DNA from: an uncultured Clostridia bacterium
Lineage (GTDB): Bacteria > Bacillota > Clostridia > Oscillospirales > CAG-272
Assembly: GCA_947631765.1 (NCBI GenBank)
Contig: CANRMP010000006.1
Location: 1 to 64,000, forward strand
Direction of reading: 5' to 3'
Length of the DNA stretch: 64,000 bases
A program made the translations under genes and the position numbers. The notes under the pieces were generated by a model. The model saw only the letters and a list, made by a program, of their open reading frames with translations. It was not told the origin of the DNA and made no database searches. This document shows positions 40,417 through 50,055 of the stretch, one piece after another (position 1 is the stretch's first letter; the number at the start of each line of letters is the position of its first letter).

Positions 40417-40893
40417 ATGAACGGTAACTTAGACCTCGGTTTTCTCCGTACCCTGACAGAAAATCCCGAGTTTATGCAAAAAGCAATAAGCATGGCGTCT
40501 GCATTGTCGTCAAGCGGTATTTTTTCACAAGCCTTTGAAGGTTCTTCGCAAAAATCCGACGCGCGGCAGGAAAGGGTCGACAAGGGCGCTTTCTCTTTTT
40601 CGGAAAGCGATACCCCCTCGCCCTCGGGAAGCGGCAACCTTGGAGACGTCCTTTCTCTTCTTTCCGGCGCTGCGGGGGGCAGTCAGCCTAAAGCTCAGCA
40701 AAATCAAAGCGAAGCCAAAGAAAGCGGCGAAAACAAAAAGGCAGACCACAAGGACAGAATAAGGCTGCTTGAAGCAATGCGCCCCTTTGTTCCGCCCGAA
40801 AGGCGAGATAAGCTTGATTTTATAATAAAGCTTTTGGGACTGATGCAAATTGCAAATCAGCTTGGACTAAAAAACATACTTGAAGGAAGGTGA
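40417..40893 (+). CDS. hypothetical protein, low-complexity middle and conserved-looking C-terminus
   Basis: SD AAAGGAG before ATG; RLLEAMRPFVPPERRDKLDFIIKLLGLMQIANQLG. Confidence 0.6.
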   Translation: MNGNLDLGFLRTLTENPEFMQKAISMASALSSSGIFSQAFEGSSQKSDARQERVDKGAFSFSESDTPSPSGSGNLGDVLSLLSGAAGGSQPKAQQNQSEAKESGENKKADHKDRIRLLEAMRPFVPPERRDKLDFIIKLLGLMQIANQLGLKNILEGR

Positions 40894-40897
40894 AAAG

Positions 40898-41380
40898 ATG
40901 TACAGCAGAAAAAGCTTCGGATACAATCCCTCCTACACCCCGCCCCCTAACTACAACGGCGTGGCGTTCACAAGGAATTTTAAGCCCTATGCGGATATTG
41001 TCGAAGGCTCCGAAAAAGCCCCTGAGGAGAATAAAAACGAAATATCGGCTTTTGATGCGCAAAGCTTTAATGATATAAGCGATATAAGCGAGCCCGTCGA
41101 AGAAACAGGCGCTATCCCTGAAAAGCCGTCAGGCGAGCTCTTTCAAGATTATATTTCCCCGTGCGACAGCTGTTCACCCGAAGCCGAAGCGTGCGGCGAA
41201 AAGGAGTGCGAAAAGGGCTGCGAAAAAGAGGGCAAGAACGAGGTTGCCTCATTAATAAGCGGCAAGGATTTAAAAATAGAAGACCTGCTTATTATCGGCG
41301 CCGTCATACTGTTTGTCTCGGGCGAGTTTGACGGAGATCTCATGTTACTGCTCGGTCTGCTTCTTGTGGCGGGAATTTAG
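40898..41380 (+). CDS. hypothetical protein, disordered N-terminus, Cys cluster, hydrophobic C-terminus
   Basis: GAAGGAAGG SD; CDSCSPEAEACGEKECEKGC; EDLLIIGAVILFVSGEFDGDLMLLLGLLLVAGI. Confidence 0.6.
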   Translation: MYSRKSFGYNPSYTPPPNYNGVAFTRNFKPYADIVEGSEKAPEENKNEISAFDAQSFNDISDISEPVEETGAIPEKPSGELFQDYISPCDSCSPEAEACGEKECEKGCEKEGKNEVASLISGKDLKIEDLLIIGAVILFVSGEFDGDLMLLLGLLLVAGI

Positions 41381-42766
41381 AAATTTCCTTATATGCCCGA
41401 TATACGGAAATACATTTAAAAGAATTATTGAAACAAGCCCCGCTCCCTCAAGTATCATCCACCCGGGAACTCTAAAAAGCACCGCGCCGCACTGGAAGAG
41501 AATTATGGCGGTGTTCAGTATAAGCTTGCCGTATTTTATCTTAAACGCAGTGAACTTTCTTGTCGTGATAATTCTCAAAATGTATACCGCAATAAAGCTT
41601 GCAAGCGTTGCTATCGCCGCACCCTGCGCCCCGATTTTCGGTATTAGCAGTAAATTGAGCGTGATATTGACCGCCGCTCCGACAAGCGAGGTTATAAATG
41701 ACCACACTGTCTTTTTTGAAACAATGTACATGTTTCCGAGAAAAGAGGTGAAATTGAAAAACACCATTGCGACCGTGAGTATCGGAATATACCGCCATGC
41801 GTCGTGAAATTCCGAGTCGAACATAAGGAAGGTTATCACCAGCACAAAGGCAATTATACCCGAGGCAAGGATAAAGACCACTCCCGAAAACATATCGTAG
41901 ACGTTTGCAAGGAAGGTTTTGTATTCCCTGCTGTCTTTTTCGTCAATTGCGCTGTTTCGCCACGCGTTTACAAATATTCCGCTCAGCACCATAAGCAGTG
42001 TGGGAATTTTATATGCCGCGCTGTAAAGCCCGTTGGCGTCGTCTCCCACAAAATATGTGACCATGTACTTGTCGGAAACGTTGGTAATCCACCAGAAAAT
42101 CGACGTAGGTATCAGCGGTATGCTGTATTTGAGCATACTTTTTATTGTGGACGCCTTTACCGCCTTTGGCGAAAAGTTTCTCCAAAGCTTTGCCGCAAAG
42201 ACAATAAACAGCATTGAAAAGAAATCCGCAACGCTTACCGAAAGTACATACCCCACGTATGACATTTTCAAAGGTATAAGAAATATAACGTTGCAGGTTA
42301 TGGTAAGGCAGGTGTTTATTATTCCCTGCAGGGCGTACAGGCGGAACTTTCCCATTGCCCTTATAAACTGCGAGCAAATGGCGTGCAGTGCCGAGGTTAT
42401 AACGTAAAGAATTATCAGCCACTGCAATCCCTCAAAATAGGGAATGGACAAAAGTATCGGAATCGCGGCTCCAAACAGCAGGCACCCGAGAAGTAATGCG
42501 GCATAACCGGAGGTGAACACGTCGTTTTTGCGGTAGTCCTTGTCCATTGCAAAACGGAATACCGCCTCCCCTACCTCAAGCGATATTATGGGCAAAAGCA
42601 AGGTCGCCGTTTCGGTGATATTTGAGGCTATCGAATAGTCGGTTTTCGTCATCACCGAGGTATACAGGCGAACAAGCAGGAAAACAAGCACCTTGGAGCC
42701 TATCTGCCCGATACCTATTATCGCCGTGTTGTCAATCAGCTTTCTGTACTTCCCTTTGACAGCCAT
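41345..42766 (-). CDS. polysaccharide/lipid flippase (MVF/MOP superfamily)
   Basis: About 12-14 TMs; typical flippase N-terminus ... IIGIGQIGSKVLVFLLVRLYTSVMTKTDYS. Confidence 0.87.
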   Translation of the reverse strand: MAVKGKYRKLIDNTAIIGIGQIGSKVLVFLLVRLYTSVMTKTDYSIASNITETATLLLPIISLEVGEAVFRFAMDKDYRKNDVFTSGYAALLLGCLLFGAAIPILLSIPYFEGLQWLIILYVITSALHAICSQFIRAMGKFRLYALQGIINTCLTITCNVIFLIPLKMSYVGYVLSVSVADFFSMLFIVFAAKLWRNFSPKAVKASTIKSMLKYSIPLIPTSIFWWITNVSDKYMVTYFVGDDANGLYSAAYKIPTLLMVLSGIFVNAWRNSAIDEKDSREYKTFLANVYDMFSGVVFILASGIIAFVLVITFLMFDSEFHDAWRYIPILTVAMVFFNFTSFLGNMYIVSKKTVWSFITSLVGAAVNITLNLLLIPKIGAQGAAIATLASFIAVYILRIITTRKFTAFKIKYGKLILNTAIILFQCGAVLFRVPGWMILEGAGLVSIILLNVFPYIGHIRKFLNSRHKKQTEQ

Positions 42767-42950
42767 CCTTTTTCCCTTCCCGGCTGATGCCGTATGTTAT
42801 TCTCTGCATTTTAACATATTTTATTTTATATTTCAAGTGCAACTTTATTTTTTGTTTTGTAACATTCTGTGAATACCCGAAAAGCGTGTTGACAAAGCCC
42901 GAAATTTAAGCTATACTTATGTTTAAGCAGCTATGAAAGGGGAAAAATTT

Positions 42951-44273
42951 ATGGAACAGCAAACCTTGTTTTCGGATGCAAGCGTCAATATGCAGCCTCT
43001 CGCCTCTCGGATACGTCCTCAGAATCTTCAGGAATTTTGCGGGCAGGAGCACCTTCTCGGCGAAGGTAAAATGCTGAGAAGAATGATAGAAAGCGACAAT
43101 ATCTGCTCCATGATCTTTTGGGGTCCCCCCGGAGTCGGAAAAACCACTCTTGCCCGTATCATCGCAAAAAGCACTAAGGCGAGCTTTATTGATTTTTCCG
43201 CCGTTACCAGCGGTATAAAAGAAATAAAACAGGTAATGGAGCAAGCGGAAAACAGCCGCGCCTTCGGCGAAAAAACCATCCTTTTCGTAGATGAAATACA
43301 TCGCTTCAACAAGGCTCAGCAGGACGCCTTCCTTCCCTTTGTCGAAAAAGGAAGCATTATCTTAATAGGCGCCACTACCGAAAATCCCTCCTTTGAGGTT
43401 AACGGCGCCCTGCTCTCCCGCTGTAAGGTCTTCGTCCTCCATGCGCTTAAAACCGAAGATATTATAATACTGCTTAAAAACGCCATTAAAAACCCCGCGG
43501 GCTTTGGCAATCAAAATGTGAATATCTCAGACGAGCTTATCGAAATTATCGCCGTGTTCGCAAACGGCGACGCCCGCTCCGCTCTCTCCACCCTCGAAAT
43601 GGCTGTGCTTAACGGCAATGTTGAAGGAAATCAAATAACCGTTACAAAAGAGACTATCGAACAGTGTACGTCTAAAAAATCCCTCCTGTATGATAAAAAC
43701 GGCGAGGAGCATTATAACTTAATCTCCGCTCTCCATAAGTCAATGCGCAACTCCGACCCGGACGCTGCTGTCTATTGGCTTGCCCGTATGCTCGAAGCGG
43801 GCGAGGACCCGCTGTATATCGCTCGCCGCGTTACAAGATTTGCCGCCGAGGATGTGGGACTCGCCGACCCGAGAGCCCTCGAGCTTTCTGTCGCCGCCTA
43901 CCAGGCTTGTCACTTTATCGGTATGCCCGAATGCTCCGTCCACCTGACAGAAGCCGTCGTCTACCTTTCCCTCGCGCCTAAATCAAACGCCCTCTATGTA
44001 GGCTACGAAAAAGCTAAAAAAGACGCTCTCACCACAATCGCCGAACCTGTCCCCCTCACCATCCGTAACGCTCCGACCTCACTCATGAAAGAACTTGACT
44101 ACGGTAAGGGCTATCAGTACGCCCATGACTTTAAAGATAAACTCACAAATATGCAATGCCTGCCCGACTCCCTCGTCAATAGAGAATACTATCACCCCAC
44201 CGACGAGGGGCTCGAAGCTCGCTTCAAAACCCGCCTTAACGAAATAAAAGAGTGGAAAAAATCACAAAAATAA
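42951..44273 (+). CDS. rarA: replication-associated recombination protein A (AAA ATPase)
   Basis: PLASRIRPQNLQEFCGQEHLLG, GPPGVGKTTLARIIA, DEIHRFNKAQQDAFLP. Confidence 0.95.
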   Translation: MEQQTLFSDASVNMQPLASRIRPQNLQEFCGQEHLLGEGKMLRRMIESDNICSMIFWGPPGVGKTTLARIIAKSTKASFIDFSAVTSGIKEIKQVMEQAENSRAFGEKTILFVDEIHRFNKAQQDAFLPFVEKGSIILIGATTENPSFEVNGALLSRCKVFVLHALKTEDIIILLKNAIKNPAGFGNQNVNISDELIEIIAVFANGDARSALSTLEMAVLNGNVEGNQITVTKETIEQCTSKKSLLYDKNGEEHYNLISALHKSMRNSDPDAAVYWLARMLEAGEDPLYIARRVTRFAAEDVGLADPRALELSVAAYQACHFIGMPECSVHLTEAVVYLSLAPKSNALYVGYEKAKKDALTTIAEPVPLTIRNAPTSLMKELDYGKGYQYAHDFKDKLTNMQCLPDSLVNREYYHPTDEGLEARFKTRLNEIKEWKKSQK

Positions 44274-44276
44274 CAT

Positions 44277-44326
44277 CAAACAAATCACCACCCCGCGTCA
44301 GTCACCGCAGGGTGGTGATTTGTTTG
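44277..44326 (+). terminator. strong 17-bp hairpin downstream of rarA
   Basis: CAAACAAATCACCACCC...GGGTGGTGATTTGTTTG. Confidence 0.65.
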
Positions 44327-44329
44327 GCG

Positions 44330-45600
44330 GAGCACGGCTTGCGGTAAGGAATATTTCGCGCTCTGCTGAGCGCGAAGACAGGGGCTAAGGATATTTCGCG
44401 CTCTTCGGAGCGCGACGGGGGCTCTGCCCCTCTACCCCGCCGCCTTTTGTAAAGGCGGAAAAACATACGTACGCTCGTACAGTGCGTGCTCGCGCTTTGC
44501 GCCGTGAGTCTGTCTCACTACGTTCGACAGATAGCGGTCAGTCTGTATGCGCGCCGCTTCAAGTAAGCTTGAGCGGCGCGTATACACCCCGACCTGCAAA
44601 CCTTTCGGTTTGCCTCACGGCGCAGAGCTTAAATTTGCTGTAACATTAAAACCTCGTGCGACTTGGTTGTTGCTTACGAAATGTGTCGTAAAGCGGAACG
44701 TGTTTGAAAATCTGTACTTGAAATATATAGCAAATTTTTCGCTTCGTGCGGACTTTATGTAACCCATATCGCCTATTTTTCTATCATTTCTTGCCTCATC
44801 TTCCCCCACGCTCCCCCGCCGCGGGACGTGGGGGAAGAGGGGGCAAGCCGTAGTAGGGGAAATAAAGGGAGCGGGAACAAAGAACGTGCAATCGCAACAT
44901 TTTTAGCTATAAACGAACGGCTACAGCTGCGTGAGAGAAAAATTATACAAACCGTAGCCGAAAAAATAGCCGGGACGGCAATGAAAAATCAGCACAATCA
45001 ACCGTTCCCACAATCATTAACAAGACGTGCGGCGAGGGGGGAAGAAAGGCAAGGCGTTGTCAGAAAAAGTCACTTAACTGCGAGCACACAAAAAGCGTTT
45101 TGGGCGCCGTCAATGTTAAAAAAAGCATAAAAAAGTAAGTCATATCGTTTTCTCCGGCACATTAAGTACAACGAACAAACGATATGACCGTTTTTCAAAT
45201 ATTATACAGCTGCATTTTGCTTTACCTTCGATTTCCGAAAGCATAACACATTTTTTTGCAATTTACGCTTTGCGCCGGGAGCAAACCGTAGGTTTGCGGG
45301 TCGGGATATATATGCGGCGTGCAAGCTTGCTTGCTTCGCCGCACATATATCTTGACCGCTCTCCTCTGAGCGCAGCGATTGAGGAGAGCGGCGCAAAGCG
45401 CATCTTAGCACCATGCGAGCGCCCGTTTGTTTCTCCGGCTTTTCAAAAGCCGGCGGGGTCGAGGGGCTGAGCCACCGTCGCGCTCCGCAGAGCGCGAAAT
45501 CCCCTTCAGCTACGCGCCGCAGCTGCACTAAACCCCTTCATCAGCAAATCGCCACAGGGACTCCTGTCCCTGTGGCGGCAATGTGTTTTTTTGGTGGAAA
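44330..45600. repeat. palindrome-rich non-coding block with interspersed repeat copies
   Basis: Three TCGCGCTC-loop-GAGCGCGA hairpins (44355-44376, 44395-44416, 45478-45498) and an inverted pair of a longer module (44587-44628 vs 45267-45305). Confidence 0.75.
45551..45576. terminator. hairpin 3' of the GH115 gene
   Basis: GCCACAGGGAC tcct GTCCCTGTGGC. Confidence 0.6.
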
Positions 45601-45603
45601 GGT

Positions 45604-48600
45604 TTATTTCCAGCTTGATTTAGTTGTCAGGATGAGGCGGTCAATGACAAGACCGTCCTCGCGTCCCATGAGGGTAATTGTATGTTCACCCGACTGTGAG
45701 ACGGTGAAGGTACCGATTTTCTTCCACACGAAGCCTGCGGTATCCTTAAAGTCGTTAGTTGTTTGAGCATTTTTGCCATCCATTAAGACGATTATTGAGT
45801 CATCCGAGTCGCTCTGGCACTTAACCAAGGCGAAGAGGTTATAGGTACCTGCCGGAAGGTCGACCTTATAGTTAAGCTTAGCCGTTTTGCCGGTATTCGG
45901 ATCGGTGCTTGTATACTGGCTGTTTCCGTTAGGTCCGAAGAAGAGCGCGGAGCCGTAGATACCGCCGGTTTCCATCCAATGGAGCTTTTTATCGTCGGCA
46001 CTGGCGGTATTTGAGGCAAATTCGGTATTATTCAGCGCGGATTCCGCTTCGATAATCACGTCGCCGTTTTCGTCTGGTGCAAATGCAGAAGCTCCGCCGA
46101 CCTCAACATCATTATACTTGCGAATTTCAATTGCCGACACAATCCAGCTGCCGTCAAACGACAGGGTGACTGTACCGTCTGTTGATTCAATGATAAAGCA
46201 ATACTCGGCGGTATTGCCCGCGGCGACGTTAATTCCGGTTATGACGGAGGTACCGTTTGCAAGAACGTTCATATTGACAGCCGAAATTCCGCTTGCCAAG
46301 CGGTCGCCGACAGCGATTGTAAATATATACTTACCTGCGCCGGAGAGCACAAGACGAAGCTCTGCAGGATTATCCGAATAGATAAAGCCCTGATCTCTGT
46401 CGGAGGTACCGCTTGCCGACCTCCTTTCGGCTTTGAGCGAATCGAAGCCGGAGAGCCAGCCGTATCGTTTTGTTCTGATCGATTCGGTAAGGTTATCGAC
46501 ACCGAAGTATCCGCTGTGTGCTTTGTCGACGTCCGAGGTCAAATCGAAATTCAGATCGTCGGAAGCCGGCTCATACTTAAGCCCTTCAAAGGAGAGCTCG
46601 GGCGGGCAAGGCAGAATTTGATCTTCAATATCGGTGACGGTCTGATAGGTTTCGGGCGCACCCAGACGGGAGGAGAGAGCGCCGAGACTCTCGTGGAGAA
46701 GCTCGATTTTGTCAAACGCCATTCCGGCGTCCGCCTGATATATTCTAAGCTCATGCCAGCCGACGGTATCGAAGCTTACCGAAAAGCTCAGCTTTTCGAT
46801 GTTATATCTCACACCGTAGCTCCATTTGCTTGAGCCGCCGGTATCCACGGTGGTATTTCCGCGTAAGGTAGCAACGTTGCCGCCGTCCACCGAGTAGACT
46901 ATCCGACAGGTTTTGGCACTTCTGCCGTTTGTCGTCCCCTCATTCAGAGTGGGAATACGGAATAGAGTGCCGTTATATTTGCCGGTTGTGGTTACATAAA
47001 TTTGGTAGACAAGATAAGCGGATTTTTCGGAATAATCCGAGCCGATATTTGTTGACGAAGCGGAGGTGTCGGGGAAAACCTTCATGGAGCCGCCCGAAAC
47101 GCCGAGATTTGGCATGAGCTTCCATTCGCAGTCGCCGACCGCAACACTGTCGGTGTAGTGCTCCGCTTCAATGGAGATAATGCCGTTTTCCTCAAAGTAG
47201 CCTTTGAACCTTGTCTCGTTTGAGGGGTCTACCAGCGCGGAAATAAGCACGGGAATTTTTGTCGTATGCCCGTAGTTGTCGGAGATTATTATATCGCCCG
47301 AATAGGTGCCGGACAGCTTTTCTTTGTTAACTCCGACCCATATTCTTGTTTCCACATTGACGCTTCCGAGATATTCAACCTTTCCGCCCGATGCACTGCC
47401 GGTCAAAAGCTTGCCGTTTTGATCGTAGAACGAGAGCGCCTCATCGGCGGTCAGCTTGAAATCATAACCGGTATTGCCGAGCGAAAAGATGTCAATAAAG
47501 CGCTTTGAGGTTGTAAAAGAGGTAAAGCGCAGCTCTGCGGGAATGCCGCCGGTCTGCCCTTCGGACGCCGCCTTGACGCCGTCTTCGGCAAGATCAGCCG
47601 AGATATAGGTCACCGAGGGCTTGGAGGCGATAGGGGGAGAGCCGTTTGCTGTGGTATAGGGATTGAGAATCCCTCTCCACTTGCCGTTTTGCAGTGAATT
47701 GTAGGTTTTGATGTCTGCGGCGATTTCGGCAAACGCCTCTTCGGAGAGAGCGGCGTAGGCGTTAATACTTGCAAACCGCCCCTGACTCATGGCAAGCTGA
47801 TTTTTTTGCGCATAAACGTTAAGCTCAAGGGTGAGCCTCAGACAGCGGGTCTTGTAGTAAATCAGTTCATAGAACGAATCTTTCCTGATATCGGGCAGCG
47901 CATCATATATTTTTGCGGCGACCGCCTCAGCCCGCTTTGCGCGGGTTATCATTATTTCCGCCTCATCGCCGAAATTCACCAAGCTGTACTCGACGCCTTC
48001 ATTGTAGCCCTGATAATCGGGCTTGTAGGCAATGGCAACCTGATAATATTCGGTCATGGCGGAGGCAATTTCTTTGGCATCGCTTTCGGAAAGCGCAAAA
48101 TTCGTACGGCAGAAGGACGCAGTGAAGTCTTCAAGATTCTCGGGGCTAAAATCGTCGACAGACCACGCAAGCTTCAAAAAGAAGTCCATGGGTAATTCGG
48201 CGGGCTTAAGATCGCCGACGTTGAGTATCCAAAGGTCGTCCGAACCCGCATTGTACGCCTTGTTCATTTCTTCGTAAATCTGAGAGAGAGGGGTGCTGTC
48301 TATCCACAGATAGCTGCGCGGAACTCCCCTGTAGGAGACGTGATAATAAACGCCAAAGCCCGCATATGTGTTAAGCTCGGAGGCGTTCGGAAGCTGGCGA
48401 ACATATCCGTAGTTGTCGTCGCTGTACTCAATAATGCAGTCCTCGGGAAGCGATATGTCATATTTGTAGTATTCAGCCGCTTCCTTGTATGGACAGTAAC
48501 ATGTGACAAAATGCTCTTCCTTTCCGGTTTCCTCGGACAGGATGCTTTCGTACTTTTCAAGAATTGCAAGCTGCGCTTCTATAGCCTTTTTGACATAAGC

Positions 48601-49755
48601 CGCCTGCTGTTCGTAGGAGGCGTTCGGAACCGCAGAGTGAGCGATTCCCGAGTCGTGTACGCCGCGAAGCCCCAAGGTATAGATATTGTCAAAACGATAG
48701 TTTGCGGCAACGCGGTCTTCCCAATAGGCGTTCATGGCTTCGGCGTTTACCGTGTAATCGTAAGAAGCCTTCCAGTCGTTATTCAGCTTTTTCAGGTGGT
48801 ACTTGCCTTCATTTGCCTCGCACCACGGAACCCATTCGGTTTCGTTGTTGCAAAGCAGCATTTCGCAGTGGCTGGAACCCATAATTATGCCGTAGCTGTC
48901 GGCAAGCTCGGCATTGTAGGCAATGCCGGTATCGGGGTTTATAACCGCGTTGAAGGCGGTGGAGGTAGCGTGCATTGCGGGATAGAGAGTATTCGCCTTG
49001 AGGCGCAGAAGAAGCTCAAACATATGCCCGTAAACCTCGGGACCGGGGGTCCCGAGATTTTCGGTTCGTCTTACGAACCTTGCCGACCATGCCGCAAGGT
49101 TTTCCTCGTCATTGATAAAGATGCCGCGGTATTTCACGTCAGGCGCCTCACTGCCGGACAGCTCGGCAACCGACAGGGTGAGATTTTTATTCTCAATAAT
49201 CGGAACGTCGCCCCACCAATACCAAGGGGAAACGCCGATTTGAGACGAAAGCTCATAGATACCGTATATCGTGCCGCGAGTATCGCTTCCGGCAATTACA
49301 ACAGAGTACTCGGCGGTGTCGGTGAGATTCTTGTAAACGGCTATTTTATAGCCCTCCCACTTGTCCGCTATTTCGGAAACGTCAAGAACTCCGGCGTCGA
49401 TAAGACCGTCTATCATACCGCTTTGACCAATTGTTCCGATAATGATAGAAGTGGACGAAAGCTCTGCCACGTCGACCGAAAGCTCGGGCCTTGTACCCGT
49501 GACCTTTTCAAAATCGGTTTGGAGGTCTCCGGCCGCCCTTTGAGCCTGCGGCTCATCCGAGCTGTTTATGTAGAGCGTGGGTTTTGAGAGGTCAAGCTCC
49601 CCTTCTGCCACCAGAGAGCAGTCCCCCGAAATCGGAATAAGGACCTCCTCCGGCTTTTTTTCGGAACCTTTTTTCGAGCATCCTGCCGTAGCGCAAAGGA
49701 GTGCGGACAATGCAAGAACTGCGGCGATTCCTTTTAAAACTCTTGATTGCTTCAT
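45604..49755 (-). CDS. GH115 family glycoside hydrolase lipoprotein (alpha-glucuronidase-like) with C-terminal carbohydrate-binding-like module
   Basis: Lipobox LLCATAGCSK; GH115-like WYWWGDVPI, KYRGIFINDE, GLRGVHDSG, LWILNVGDLKPAELPMDFFL. Confidence 0.87.
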   Translation of the reverse strand: MKQSRVLKGIAAVLALSALLCATAGCSKKGSEKKPEEVLIPISGDCSLVAEGELDLSKPTLYINSSDEPQAQRAAGDLQTDFEKVTGTRPELSVDVAELSSTSIIIGTIGQSGMIDGLIDAGVLDVSEIADKWEGYKIAVYKNLTDTAEYSVVIAGSDTRGTIYGIYELSSQIGVSPWYWWGDVPIIENKNLTLSVAELSGSEAPDVKYRGIFINDEENLAAWSARFVRRTENLGTPGPEVYGHMFELLLRLKANTLYPAMHATSTAFNAVINPDTGIAYNAELADSYGIIMGSSHCEMLLCNNETEWVPWCEANEGKYHLKKLNNDWKASYDYTVNAEAMNAYWEDRVAANYRFDNIYTLGLRGVHDSGIAHSAVPNASYEQQAAYVKKAIEAQLAILEKYESILSEETGKEEHFVTCYCPYKEAAEYYKYDISLPEDCIIEYSDDNYGYVRQLPNASELNTYAGFGVYYHVSYRGVPRSYLWIDSTPLSQIYEEMNKAYNAGSDDLWILNVGDLKPAELPMDFFLKLAWSVDDFSPENLEDFTASFCRTNFALSESDAKEIASAMTEYYQVAIAYKPDYQGYNEGVEYSLVNFGDEAEIMITRAKRAEAVAAKIYDALPDIRKDSFYELIYYKTRCLRLTLELNVYAQKNQLAMSQGRFASINAYAALSEEAFAEIAADIKTYNSLQNGKWRGILNPYTTANGSPPIASKPSVTYISADLAEDGVKAASEGQTGGIPAELRFTSFTTSKRFIDIFSLGNTGYDFKLTADEALSFYDQNGKLLTGSASGGKVEYLGSVNVETRIWVGVNKEKLSGTYSGDIIISDNYGHTTKIPVLISALVDPSNETRFKGYFEENGIISIEAEHYTDSVAVGDCEWKLMPNLGVSGGSMKVFPDTSASSTNIGSDYSEKSAYLVYQIYVTTTGKYNGTLFRIPTLNEGTTNGRSAKTCRIVYSVDGGNVATLRGNTTVDTGGSSKWSYGVRYNIEKLSFSVSFDTVGWHELRIYQADAGMAFDKIELLHESLGALSSRLGAPETYQTVTDIEDQILPCPPELSFEGLKYEPASDDLNFDLTSDVDKAHSGYFGVDNLTESIRTKRYGWLSGFDSLKAERRSASGTSDRDQGFIYSDNPAELRLVLSGAGKYIFTIAVGDRLASGISAVNMNVLANGTSVITGINVAAGNTAEYCFIIESTDGTVTLSFDGSWIVSAIEIRKYNDVEVGGASAFAPDENGDVIIEAESALNNTEFASNTASADDKKLHWMETGGIYGSALFFGPNGNSQYTSTDPNTGKTAKLNYKVDLPAGTYNLFALVKCQSDSDDSIIVLMDGKNAQTTNDFKDTAGFVWKKIGTFTVSQSGEHTITLMGREDGLVIDRLILTTKSSWK

Positions 49756-50055
49756 TAAATCATTCCTTTCTAAAAAATTGCCTGTCATTCACGTCAATTC
49801 TATTGTAGGATTCTGTTAGTTATAAGAATAGCACAAAGCCGTCGCTTTTACAAGTCAAAAAGCACAGATTTAAATTAAATTTTAATAAACTTTAATTCAT
49901 AGATGTAAATTCAACCGCCCGCCGGATTTATATCGTTTCATATTATCTGTAAAAATTCATAAAAAATAGCTTGACTTACGGCAAGCGGTGGTTTATACTT
50001 ATAATAAGTAATTATATGCCAAAGGCTGATTATTAATAAAAACACGGAGGTATTT

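Noticed and set aside
44355-45498. CRISPR-like array
   Set aside because: Repeats are few, irregularly spaced, hairpin-forming and inverted; no cas genes in window
44547-45528. ORFs of 64-108 aa inside the palindrome-rich block
   Set aside because: Compositionally odd translations of hairpin DNA with no motifs; better explained as non-coding repeats
48340-49587. 415-aa plus-strand ORF
   Set aside because: Fully antisense to the well-supported GH115-like gene; no recognisable motif; typical shadow ORF
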